From: Pelodera strongyloides | Taxonomy: Eukaryota; Nematoda; Chromadorea; Rhabditida; Rhabditidae | DNA length: 64,000 nt | Assembly (NCBI GenBank): GCA_036852015.1 | Contig: JAANDG010000292.1 | Coordinates: forward strand, 1 to 64,000 | Direction of reading: 5' to 3' | In this document: positions 20,315-32,100 of the stretch, one piece after another | Numbering within the stretch: position 1 is the stretch's first letter | Layout: every line of letters begins with the position of its first letter | Program-made: the position numbers and the translations under genes | The notes under the pieces: model-generated | Seen by the model: only the letters and a program-made list of their open reading frames with translations | The model's database searches: none | What the model was told of the DNA's origin: nothing

Positions 20315-23300
20315 ATGAAAAGTTCCCGGAGTAGTTCGCGAACTCCGAAGAAAAGGGTTACTGTGTCTCCATCAAGAGCTGCAGTGGATAGTCCGCCGAA
20401 GAAGGAAAAGGACCTTCCGAATCAGGTATTCTTAACCTTGTTTGATTCTTATTATTACGATCAATGTGTTTTCTCCTTTATGACTGTCAATGTTTGTACT
20501 TGATAACACTAGTTTCTTATGAAGTTTGCATCTTTCTTACCGTATTTTGAACGTTTTTACCGTTGGGTTTTGGTGCTTTAGTCTATAGGAAAGATGATCA
20601 ATTAAGTGAAGTGCACTTACGGTAGGTATATTATAAATGTTCAGGAGCGAGATGTATCCAAAGTGAAGCGGCAGCTCGATTTTGATAACACCGAAACTGA
20701 AGAAAGTGATAAGGAGAATGAAAAAGAGTTGGTATAATTGGATTTGTTATCTTGTACTATGCATGCCAGTTTTAAGCATAAGCCATTTTGAAGAACGAGG
20801 AACGCAGCTACACGCTGACTTACGTAACCTAATAATATACAAAAACTTCACTCAGATCACTTATAAAAAGAACACTTTATATTTATTTCAGAATATTTAC
20901 CGGTTTCACGGACGAAACTGATGCTGTACGGTTGGACGCCCTAGATCACTACTTCTTTCAAGGTGGGCATTTTTGTAGTGTATAGTTTATGTTTGCGCTT
21001 TCTTTCAATATTTATCAGTTTTTTGAGTTGTTTACTAGGTAGTAAAAAACATCACGACCATAACGTCGTATATAAAATTAGGAAATTCAATGTTTGAACG
21101 TACGCTATCATCGATCAACGATCATCCATCTAGTTTACGTTTTCAGGAAAACTAGCCGCTCTGAACAAAAAGAGAACGAAGCGCGGAAAGAAAAATCGTC
21201 GTGGCGAGAAATCCGAGAAAGGCGAAACAGAAAAGTGAGTTTTATAGTTTTTTTCGATGGGATTTTTAGAAGAATAGTTGCTGAGCTTCGTCAACTCAGT
21301 GAGGCGTCTTTTCCAATAAGACTAATGATAAAGCATGCTAGCATATTTCTAGCCTCTGGCTGCACCGTTCCGGTTTTTTGTTCAACTGTATTCTAAATTC
21401 TCGTAGTCGAATGTTTGTTCTAGGTGTGTGGAAGTGGACGATGATGATGATGACCAAAAGAACCTAGAAGCTGTGTACGCGAAGTACGAGGCTTTCGATT
21501 TGTCATCGTTAAAATTGTACCTGGAGGTAATTCAATTATTCAATTCAGTCTCGGTTCGATTCAGAACTGTATGTAGATTAACTGTTCATGTTGTCTTATT
21601 TGTAACTGCGTTGTAAAGCCATTCTTGGTTTTGTTAGCATCTTGTATGCAAATCGCGGAACCACTTAGATATGTCGAAATATCGTAAATCGTAGTGTCAG
21701 TGAGTGAGCCGAGTTTGAAGATTCAGGCTTGCGGAATACGTTAATCTTGTACTATGGTTATTGGTTATTGACCAAAACAATGGTTATTTAATTTTTCACT
21801 GTGTAGATTCATGCATTGGCCCATTTTTTGCATTACAGGCAGACCCCGAAACAATATTGCCGAAAAGTGTACAAAAAGCAACAGCTCGCATTGTAGAGGA
21901 GGACTTTCCGAAGTGGAAAGCCTATCTGGCACTCGGATTCAATATCATGGTAGGTATAGTAGCGAGTAGCCTAGGCATGTTTTAATTGGCCGGGTTGGCC
22001 AACTAAGTTAATTTGTGAGCCTCACGTCACATTATTACTTATCAGTCTAGTACATGTTTATCTACTACTGTGCTGCACCGTGTGGTTAGTTACGAAAGTT
22101 GTGAACTCGAGGTAGTTTTTAGCGTTGCTCCGTTGCTCATATGTAACTAATCGTTGAACCGTTGAACGTCGGTTTGGGTTGCTTCTTGCTCAAGAATACT
22201 GTTTACTCGAACAGAATATATTCACCACTCTGATTTCCTCGGGGAAATAGTCCCCGGGGACAGAAAATAGCATTCTAATGTGAGACATACATAGAAAAAG
22301 AAGGGGAATTCCCCATGGGGAATTAAGTGGTGAATGTGTCCTCTGAATCAGACTCATTACTGCAGGTCCAAGGAGTAGGGTCAAAGAGGAATATTATCCA
22401 CAAATTTGTACGCGAGCGGCTCAAGGATTATACTACATTCGAGGTTTGGCTTGTTTACTAGTCTTGTAGTCTTCCAGAGAAGACATCAGTGCCTGCTGAC
22501 GGTTAGACAGTTAGACTGCATTTTCTTTTATCCAATTTCTGTCTTTAGATTGAAGGATTTCGAAGTGAAGTGAATGTACGCGCTGTTCTTGGAGCAATCG
22601 ATGAAAAGCTGAAGTTGAAGCGACCAGTCAGTTCTTTTATCGTTTTGGCTGGCTAGCTTCTGATAGGGTTTCTTGTTTCTTCTGAGAGTTGTGGGAGAAT
22701 AACTGATGCTAACTTCTTATATTTGGAACATTCTGTATATCTCGTGAGTATCAGCGTTGTTTGTCTTGGGTTCTTGGGTTTAAGGGTCGCCTGAATATTA
22801 TCTTGGGAGAATCGAAGTCACCCTGCTACGGTCACTTAGTAACTTTCCATTTTCAGATTAAACGGCGTGCACTAACTGATTGGGCATCTGCCATTTGCAA
22901 AGGAATTGTGTCGAAGGACACGGACGTTTTCATAATTATCCACAACGTAGATGCGCCAAATATGAGGTACGATACAAGTTTTATTCACTTATATAGTCGT
23001 AGTTCCTTGGCCTCTAGTTCATCGTGAACATGTGAACGATGTGAACGTCTGTCCCAGTGAAACGTTGCTTGATGGTATAACTCCCTCAATTATAAGTTTA
23101 GCTGTGCGCTAGGTGTTCGACAGAGAGCCGAAACTATAGTTGTAGTTATGTCAACTGCGGTGACACGTCGTGACACCTAATAACTAGTGTTCTTAATTTC
23201 TTCTATGATCTATGATGTATGATCTAATAATTGGTATTCTAGGGATGCTGAAATGGTGTCCGTTCTATGTGTGTTGGCTGGTTGTCCCCGCGTGAAACTG

Positions 23301-26082
23301 ATATTGTCTGTGGATCACATTAACGCGTCATTCATATTTAATACGGTATGTTATGGGGTTATAAACCCATGCGTGTAATAGGTACTATGTTTTTAGTTTT
23401 GTTATATTTGATCCATATATGTTTTTTTAGCAAGTTTGATAATCTGATATAGCACAGGTAGTTGAGTTGAGAGCGCTTGTTAGTACATACAATTCTGTTT
23501 GGCAGACCAATACGACGTGGTATCTAAAGACTTGCTTTAGCACTTTGGTCCTTGTCGTTTTCTATTTCACGTTGTTACTGTTGCAGAGAAATTTGTCCGC
23601 TCTGAACCTTATCTACGCGCGCGTTTCGACCATGGAGGCTCCAGCTGTAGAACTACTGGCTTCGGAGAGTAACCTACTAGGTGAGTGCGAAATTTTCACG
23701 ATACCTTTTTTTTCAAGATTTTCAATACTTACCTTCGGGGCGTAAGCCCCGTAAGCGCGTAAGTCCCCTCTTTAAATTGAGATTGTCAGTTTACTTACGT
23801 GAGCTGAATCTGTGGAACTATTGATGAGTTTCCGATACACAATGCTCAAATAAAACCTATTTACGCAAACTTGCAATAGAATCTCCAAAGGTAGATGTAG
23901 ATCAACATGTCCAGTTTACGTATTGTAAAAATTTTTTGGAGGAAATACTTCATTCAGTTGTAGTGGAGCGTATTGCTGTAAAATATTAAAGCGCATGTCA
24001 AGCCTGATTCACAGATATTCTATAACACGCTGTCACAACTAGCGTAGTTTACACTATTTCTCTCGCGCTCTCCTCTTTTTCTTTGCTGACTTAAACAAAT
24101 TTCTCTCGCGCCCTCCTCTTTTTCTTTGCTGTCTAACAGCCTCGTAAATTCAAAAGTCCCGTGGACAAAGATTTGGCTTAGGTTTGTCCGCACGACTCAA
24201 ATCCCATACTGAAGGAGTTTTTGGAGCGGTTTGAAATTGTTTTTCTTCTTACATGAAAGTTTTTGTTTATTTTTATTTTCACTTTCCTCACCTTCAAAAC
24301 ATAAGCTTTTTTTTTGAGCCCAACATGAAAAACCGGCTTGACATTCCCTTTGAATGAGAAATGCATTCAGGGTTGAACACAAAAGGAAGTACAATCACCC
24401 ATACGCTTGCTTCTTTGGATGCTATATGGACGGCGTTTCATGCTAATTCACAGAAGATTTTCAGGTTTCTATCTGGTTTTTTATATTTACCTAGAGTCTT
24501 TTCTTTGCACTTCTGACATTGCGTGGAACAGGAGCATTACGATTGTAGTAGCGTAGTTGCGACTGGTCTTTATGGCCTTTGTGAAACATCAACTTTGTAC
24601 CAATTGCTCTTATTCTAGACTCTTTTTCGCAATTGCTTTCGCATCAAATACGTCGGTCAACTTCTGGGATCTATTGAATGAAGCGAGGTTAGTATGATTA
24701 GTTTATGGGATTATCGATTAGGGTACGGTAGTACTTTATTTCTTGTCTTAACGGCTTTACAGTAGTTTAGTAGTTTGGTTAATTACAGAGGAGGCAAAAG
24801 TATTGGAAATCGGATGAATTACATTACGATTCCGGGACGATGATATTTCCACCGTGAAACATTCTTGTGGTTACTAGGCGTCTGTGTGCCCATGGTGCTT
24901 CAGAAATTTGACCATTCTATATAATCTTATTATATAAAGGAGAAGAGTTTGTCACGGGTTTGTTTTTATGTGCACAACGAAAGCTGTTCATAAAGAAAAT
25001 TCTTCGATCGAAAGAGCATACAAAATCTTCGCCTCTGGCGAGATTCGAACCCACATCAGCGCACAACCTCTCGATTCACAGTCCACCGCTCTACCGGTTG
25101 AGCTATGCTAGCTTATGGGAGAAGGATCTTATAGGAGATAGAAGAGCAATTGCAATAGCAAATTTGCATGAAGTCCAGAACCATATTATACGTTTCCACA
25201 TAAACGTAAATGAACATCTTTTTTTTTTACGATTGAAGAAATTCTTTTTAAATAGGGTAACAATCGGCCGAAGGCCTATTCCCACAGTCGGAGAAGAGCC
25301 CGTAGGGCTCTTCGAACGGCTGGTAACTACATATTACAATTACGATCGTTGTGTTGTATATTACGACTACTGTACCTAAGACTTAAAACAGTCTTATTGG
25401 AGCCGGGATTGGATTTCTTTCCAAGCCCAAGCAGTTTACTGTATTGTATATGATTTCCCGTTTCAGAGACAAGTTCTTGGTTAGTACAGATGTGGCACTG
25501 CGACAACAATTGGTTGAATTTGATGACCACAAGCTGCTGAGGATTAGACGGTGAGTCATTCTGTTACTGTTTCTTGTATTGGCTAGTGATGGGGACTTTG
25601 AAATACCGTAACATAACATTTATTACGAACATGAATTGTCGCACAAGTTTTGTAAAGGAAATACCAAATCGATAAATATAAAACGAGAAAATGTAATTCT
25701 AACTTAAAAGCACAAAAACAGAAACATTGTAAATTTACAGGGATAGGCCTGCGTTACTCTCAATCATAAGTGACGGTCTATGGACGAAAGAGTGTCTACG
25801 AACATTTTCTAGTCACCCGAGGGATTACGTACGATCTTGATACGATCATAATCCCTCGGGTGACTAGGAATTTTTGACAAACTTAACATGTCTAAACTTG
25901 ACCTACGACGTCCGTCGTGCGTCTTATTATAGCCTACAAGTAAGAGCTATGTCCCGGAATATTTAACGAATTTTAGGAGCGAGGACGGAACCGAGAAACT
26001 ATCACCATGTGTGGAAAAAGAGCTGATTGAGAAGTTCCTCGCTGAAAAGGGACTTTCCTTGGACTTGGAGGATGACGAATAG
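20315..26082 (+). CDS. orc-2: Origin recognition complex subunit 2
   Basis: Subunit of the six-protein complex that marks replication origins and loads MCM helicase. Fifteen exons: 20,315-20,425; 20,645-20,727; 20,892-20,962; 21,147-21,234; 21,424-21,526; 21,839-21,949; 22,366-22,443; 22,549-22,626; 22,857-22,966; 23,243-23,345; 23,587-23,680; 24,371-24,464; 24,619-24,687; 25,467-25,550; 25,977-26,082. They give 460 aa. The N-terminus is basic with SP/TP sites (SSRTPKKR, TVSPSRA), usual for CDK control. Then come FTGFTDETDAVRLDALDHYF, the RecA-like core (ALGFNIMVQGVGSKRNIIHK, then DVFIIIHNVDAPNMR, then LILSVDHINA) and the winged-helix C-terminus (FLVSTDVALRQQLVEFDDHK). Phase continuity requires the weak donor GA|GTTGGT at the end of exon 2. 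Introns hold a family C hairpin, a Helitron-like element and a LINE fragment. Confidence 0.93.
22216..22344. mobile_element. MITE family C, copy 1 (orc-2 intron)
   Basis: The ends TATTCACCACTC and AAGTGGTGAATGTGTCCTCT enclose inner palindromes (TCCTCGGGGAAATAGTCCCCG, GGGGAATTCCCCATGGGG). Relatives lie at 27,945, 46,664 and 52,026. Confidence 0.75.
24925..25323 (+). mobile_element. Helitron-like element in an orc-2 intron
   Basis: It starts A|TCTTATTATATAAAGGAGAAGAG. It ends with a perfect hairpin (GAAGAGCCCGTAGGGCTCTTC), then GAACGG, then CTGG before T: the classic Helitron 3' end, hairpin a few bases before CTRR|T. It is 399 bp and non-autonomous. It carries a tRNA-like segment at 25,030-25,112. 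Confidence 0.7.
25030..25112 (-). pseudogene. tRNA-like segment inside the Helitron-like element
   Basis: On the minus strand it reads TAGCTCAACCGGTAGAGC (good D-arm/A-box), GGACTGTGAATC (anticodon-loop-like) and GTGGGTTCGAATCTCGC (T-arm/B-box with wobble pairs). The acceptor stem barely pairs and the variable region is too long, so it is a decayed or captured tRNA rather than a working gene. Confidence 0.5.
25610..25862 (-). repeat. Inverted 3' fragment of the 7-kb LINE
   Basis: In reverse orientation it matches about 7,590-7,830, including AAAACTTGTGCGACA, the GAGAGTAACC...CCTATCCCTGT end of the ORF and the TGTTATGTTA tail. At its 5' edge (25,825-25,870) a short direct copy of CATAATCCCTCGGGTGACTA makes a local inverted repeat. 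Confidence 0.75.
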
Positions 26083-26715
26083 AAGAGTAAATTTAGCTCT
26101 TTTAGGGCTATGTCTCCCGCCGGGAAATGTCTCCCGGTACTGTATTCTAAATGTTTGTGAGACTCTTTGCTCCCTTTGAAAGCCTCTTAGTCGTGAGTGG
26201 CGAAGAGATGACTTTCACCCTATCTAGGGACTTACGACTTAGTAAAAATTTCTAAGGACTTACGTTTCGACATATTGAATTGCATAAGTACTTGGCATGC
26301 TGATATTGTTGTTCGTGGATCAGAACTGTATTATTCTTGAACTGTATTGCTTATTGATTATTTTTCTACCATTTTGAGGGATTTTATTCCCATTTAAATT
26401 CTACGAGGGCGTGATGCTTTTGCTCATTTATAAAGAGACTTTGCGGAAAGTTATGAAATGGTAAGGTAGGCTAAATGACTTCTTGCACGCTCTATTATAT
26501 TTTCTATAATGAAACTAATTAAAGGAGTGGGGCGCATATAATTGGCCCCACGGTTCTGATTTAGTTTTATAGATTGCTATTTTACATGTTTGCTTTATAT
26601 TGCTGCATCGTCTGGTCCATGTATGATTATTGATTTTGCCTGCCACAAAAGACGAATCTCACTTTCTTGCTCAACTTTGTCACTTTTTTATACCAGTTTT
26701 AATTATTGGTTGTGT

Positions 26716-26886
26716 TTAAAGCGAAATGCTAGCCTCTTTGGAAAATTTGCATGTGATAAGCAAATCCTATGTATCCTATGCTAATTTTGTACGATCGTCC
26801 ACGGCAATCGTACAAAATTAGCATAGGATACATAGGATTTGCTTATCACATGCAAATTTTCCAAAGGGGCTAGCATTTCGCTTTAA
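26716..26886. mobile_element. MITE family B, copy 3
   Basis: A perfect-looking palindrome with TTAAAGCGAAATGCTAGCC ends. It shows the least internal divergence between arms of the four copies. Confidence 0.9.
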
Positions 26887-27602
26887 TGTTTGATCTCGTC
26901 GTATTGGTTGTATTATTCCTTAATTTTTGAGTTGTGAATAAATATGTTGCGAGAGTTGTATATTGATAACAACTAACAACTTGTAGTAGCTTTACAATGT
27001 TTTTCAGGAATACGAAGTACTGTCTTTCCAACTTTCCACAAAAAAAGATGTATCTTTCTACGGTGTTTTCTTCCAAAATACGAAATCAAAATTCTGTGTC
27101 AAATCTTCAAACATTGTTTTTCAGTTGAAAAGTTGTGGCAAGGTCAGTTTCAACTGAAATGCATCTTTCCACAAGGTTTTTCGGTACTAAAGGTTGTGGC
27201 AAGAACAGTTTCAACTGCAAAACTAACACGTAAATAGACCCTATATTAATGTGTAATTATTTATCTAACACCAAATGGTTTTCAACAAAAAAAAATATGG
27301 TGACCGGTTACTGACCATTTTGTGACCATGTGACGACCAGCTGACAACTATTTTCGAGAAGATTTGGTCACCAAATGGGTTGTCCGAAGAAAAAACCAGG
27401 GAACCGTCGCCAAGTGGGTTCCTCAGTTTCCTATTAAATAGTTTAGTTCTTCGTTTTTTGCTTTGTTGTCTGCAATTCTCAATGGCACACAACTGTTTGT
27501 TGGTCTGGAAAGAGGTAAGGACGTTCCGACGTTTGCTATTTTGTGTATGTTTCCCACAGGAGAGGGTTCTGCTTATCATCTCTATTCTTTGGCATGAAAA
27601 GG

Positions 27603-27690
27603 TTCCTCTCTCTCTCTCTCTCCCTTTCTTCCCTCTTTCCTATCTCTCTCATTTCTTTACCTCTCTCTCTCCCTCCCTCTCTCTCATTCA
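27603..27690. repeat. (CT)n-rich tract
   Basis: CT dinucleotides with CCCT interruptions. Confidence 0.9.
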
Positions 27691-27849
27691 GCTCCTCCTC
27701 CTCCCCGTCATCCTCGCCCTCGCAATAGGAGGATCCTCTTTCATCCCCTTCTTCATCCCTTTTCTTAACAACCCAATTCACACCTATATTCAAATTGTAT
27801 TAGTTGGTTACTGTACCTCAAATCTGTGGTTTAAAACACACCATTTAGG

Positions 27850-29063
27850 ATGCAAGCATCACTGAGGATATTAACTTTATTAGCGGTGATCGGATGGTGG
27901 GTGTTTTTTCTCTTTTTAGAATACATAGAAAGTAGCAGCAATATCCATATTCACCACTCAATTCCCCGAGAGGGACCGTCTTTTTCCCTGCGACTCTCAC
28001 TTGAGAATGTTGTTTCCATCCCCAGGGAATATTTCCCCGAGGAATCGAGAGGTGAATATGGCTGATGTTGAGTCAAAAACGTGCTGAGAACAGAGGAAAC
28101 TATGCTCATAGTTCGGGTGACTACGCAACTGGGGTAGTTACCGTTGCGCACTTGGGGGAGGGTAACTCCTATTCTCGGATGTAACAATATAATATATTTA
28201 AGTTTTTAATTATGTATTCCTATTCCATGTATCAGAATACTTGTCAAAATTACTCGTTCGAAGTATTGAATGGGATCTCCCGTTATTTTATTATTATTAA
28301 CTCTTTATTGCAAAAAAGTGCACAAAATTATGTAGAACCAATACAGAGAGATAAACACTCACAGGCTAGACACGTTTAAGAGGTCTAGCTACTTATGTGG
28401 TGCTAATACAATATATTCGCGCGATTCATACATTCATACCTCACGCTCATAATATAAACCGGGAGTTCGACCCCAGACGGTCGTGTCGCCTCTTGAGCTG
28501 GCGCTATTTCTGCGCAGTTCTTGAAAAACTCGACAATTTTATATTTTGTCAAATTTTTACGCTAGAGAAAATATTTCGTGGCATAGGAGGGCGGCGCACC
28601 GTAGGATTTAGGAATTGTCTCTCTAATAGTGAATGCTTATTGGACCTGTACCAGTATTTAAAGCGAAATACCGGCCGGTTTTTGAAACACATCCAGCATT
28701 CTTATGTAGCTTATGTAAATGAAAATAAATTATAACAAAAAAATCGAGGTAAATTCGAGCAACTTTGCGTAAATACGTAAGAATTCAGCTGTCCACAATG
28801 CGTTTCAAAAAACGGCAGGTACTTCGCTTTAAACGTTTGTAATTAGAATTCTGTATTCACTGCAGCTCTGTTTATCTGCACTATTATGATGTAAGCACAT
28901 CACCATCTGTTTTCTCTGCAGCCTCTGCTTGCGACTCCCTCTCCGCATCTCATGAATCTTTATCTCTTTTCCACAATTTGTGTTTTAATTTGTCTGCAAC
29001 CCTGCTGTTTCTGACTTCTCACTTCTCTCTCCCTCCCGCTTTTCTCTCTCACCCCCTCTCTCT

Positions 29064-29111
<48 letters not shown>

Positions 29112-29134
29112 CTCTCTCACACTCTCTCTCTCTC

Positions 29135-29170
<36 letters not shown>

Positions 29171-32100
29171 GTGAACAGTTGTTTCCGCTTCTTCTTGCTT
29201 GCTTCCAGTGCATAAAACTGGCACAAAATTAGTTGTACGACGATCCGAGGGGCGTTTTTGCAAAAAGGATAAAAGTTCACACAGAATCGGCAAAATCGAT
29301 GATGGCTTGAGAATTTGGGGAAATGTTCATCAGAAAACAAATTTATCATTTGGACGTTGAAACACCTTCGTACTTGAGTTTTCACATGACGGAGGTCCTC
29401 AATTATTGGTCACTATCGTAAATAACAGCCGACGCCCAAAAAATAAGTTTAAGGGTAGGAAACCTTACAACAAGTTGGTTTGTCAGAAGAAAAGGCAAAA
29501 GAACTCTCAACTTCATGATTAACCTCCTCTCCACATTTCAGTGCGGTGTGCCAGCAGAAAGCGATTCGTTCGCGGCGTATCGGCGTCGAGGGCCAGATCC
29601 TCGGCAGGGTCCTATCCGACTACGACGTGCACACCCGTCCGCCCGTCCGAGGTTGTCACCCACCGCATGACCGCTTTGTTCTCTGTTTCAAACAAGGTGC
29701 TCTCCAATAAGGATTCATCATTATGAATGAAGAATGCCAATTGCCTATCCCCAAAGCAATTAGAGCAATTTGACCTTATCCCTCTTAAAGTTTATAAAAT
29801 TTACCTCGGAAGCATCTTGTTGCTCACTGTCAGCTCTAAAAAACTGCTTCTTAAACTTTTCCGTCTTTCCGTTTCGGTTTTGTTTTTGTGGCATGTTTTA
29901 AGTTATTTTAATTTTTCACTAATATATATTGAGGTGTTTAGCCCGAACGTGGGTATATTTGAAAACGCAAAATCCCTTGTTTTCGCGCCATTTTTTCACT
30001 GCAGCTGAAAGAATTTTCGTGGACCTGGCCTACAAACCATCAGCTAGGCTACGGAATACCGAACCAGCGTGAAGGTTTTGACAAATACTGTTAATATACG
30101 AAGAATAGATAAATAAGTAACAGATAAAATACGTACGAATTGAAGATGAAAAAGAGCTACAATTGTTGAGCAATAAGCAATACGCAATACCCTATTTGTC
30201 AATACCTTCATGATAACTGGCTATTCCCAAGTCAACTTGGAACTGTCGCTTTCTAAAAAGCAAATGTTTCAAGTGAATGTCATCTTCAGCTCAGCGCCTC
30301 CACAATAATAACTCTTTTTTTTTGGAATGTGTTACAGCGAAATACCGGCCGCTTTTTGAAACGCATCGAGTACATCAGCGTTCTTATGCAGCATATGCAA
30401 ATGAACATAAATTATAATAAAAAAATCGAGCTAAATTCGAGCAAATTTGCATAAATACGTAAGAATTCAGATGTCCACGATGCGTTTTAAAAAGCGTCCG
30501 GTATTTGGCATCCACAATAATAATTATGTTTTGGAATTTCTTAAGATGACGCTGATCATTCGGCTATCGTAGTGATTACATCGGTCTACATCAACAGAAT
30601 TGTTTGGAGAGAAGGATTCGCGGTGAGTCGGAAAATTACTTACAAAAAGTTTCGACCTTGAGAAATGCGCATTTTTGAAATCTTTGATACCATCGCGCTG
30701 TTTTCGTGAACTTGGAAATTCTTGGAAAAATATAAGTGCGACTACATAGAATAACAATAACATACACAGAACATATATATGAGTAGATACACAGACCATT
30801 TGCAATAAATGTATAGTACATATTTGTACTGTTAAGTGTATTTCTCTTTGAAACAACCTCTCATTCGCGCCAGGACAATGCTTTATAAGTCTTTTATTGG
30901 ATGTTCATAAGCTTGTCTCTATACGTCGTATATATTTATCCTTTATTTTTTTTTTCAGGAGGTTGACTTGTACCTTCGTCAGCAATGGGAGGATTCTCGC
31001 CTTTCCTATGAAGTCGATCCCAGAGAGGGACTCGAGGAGGTGGGGAATAGTACAGGGACCGTTTTCACCAACATGCAGGGAGCCCTCCCTGGCCTCCCCA
31101 GGGAGCTAAAGAGTGCGAGAGCAGAAGGATTCACAGCGCTCGTGAGCCTAGGGAGGGCTCCCTGGGTGTTGGTGAATACGGCCTTAGATTTAGACATACT
31201 AGTTCACCCTTGCTCATTACTGTAAACTAACCCTTGGTTATTACTTTTGCTAACGACGGACTATTCTCCCCGTGGATGTTCTGTGGCCGTTGCACGAACA
31301 GTGTCCCCGGTTGGGTGAATTTGTCTCGATTCGTGTTTCTCTACGTGTTTCTCAACACCCACTGGGAGGCTGGGGACATATTCCCGGCGTTGGTGCCGAC
31401 GGACACTGGGAGGATGTACACGGCTTATTGCCCCTACAATCTTGTCATTTAGGTGAGCCTCCCCATGAATCGAAAAATCTGGTCACCGGACACATATTTC
31501 TCGAATGGTAAAGAAAAGGTAAGCTATAAAACAGTTGAACTACTGTAATGCCGTAATGTTATATTAAATTATTAAATTGATGATGTGAACTGGTAGAGCA
31601 TATGATATGTTAAAGCCGTATGATAGCCGGTTTTGAAACATATGCCGGCCGCTATTACTGCTCGACTACTGCGCGACTATTAGTCTGACTATATTGCAAC
31701 ATACGGGAAAGCAGTTGTCCAAAATACGTCTAAAAACCGGCCGTTATATCGCTTTAAACTCATTGACGGCAAACCATGGAAGGATATTTCAGGATGGTGA
31801 TTCCAAGGAGCGAAGGCGTGTGGTGATTGAACCAAGCGGATTTGTGAGGAGCTCAGAGGGGTAAGACTATAAATAATTTATCAAATAAATAAACATACCG
31901 TACCGTACCGTATACAGTACCTTATCCGTGCGGTACCGTATACCGTACCGTAACCGTGCCGTACCGTACCGTACCGTAACCGTGCCGTACCGTATACCGT
32001 ACCGTATACCATAAACGGCCGGATCCATGGCGGATTTATAACAACCAAAATAGTACGCGAACTTGATTTCCAATTGTTTATCAAGTTTGACCATTTTAGA

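Larger units (their letters stand above)
26083..27849. other. Intergenic region, orc-2 to channel gene
   Basis: No exon recognised. It contains a family B MITE (26,716-26,886) and a (CT)n tract at 27,603-27,690. TTTAG ends one base before the channel ATG, compatible with trans-splicing. Confidence 0.5.

Noticed and set aside
20775..20824. Possible mini-exon between orc-2 exons 2 and 3 (ERSYTLTY)
   Set aside because: No version keeps phase with exon 3 without an in-frame stop; the weak donor GA|GTTGGT at 20,728 restores the frame directly.
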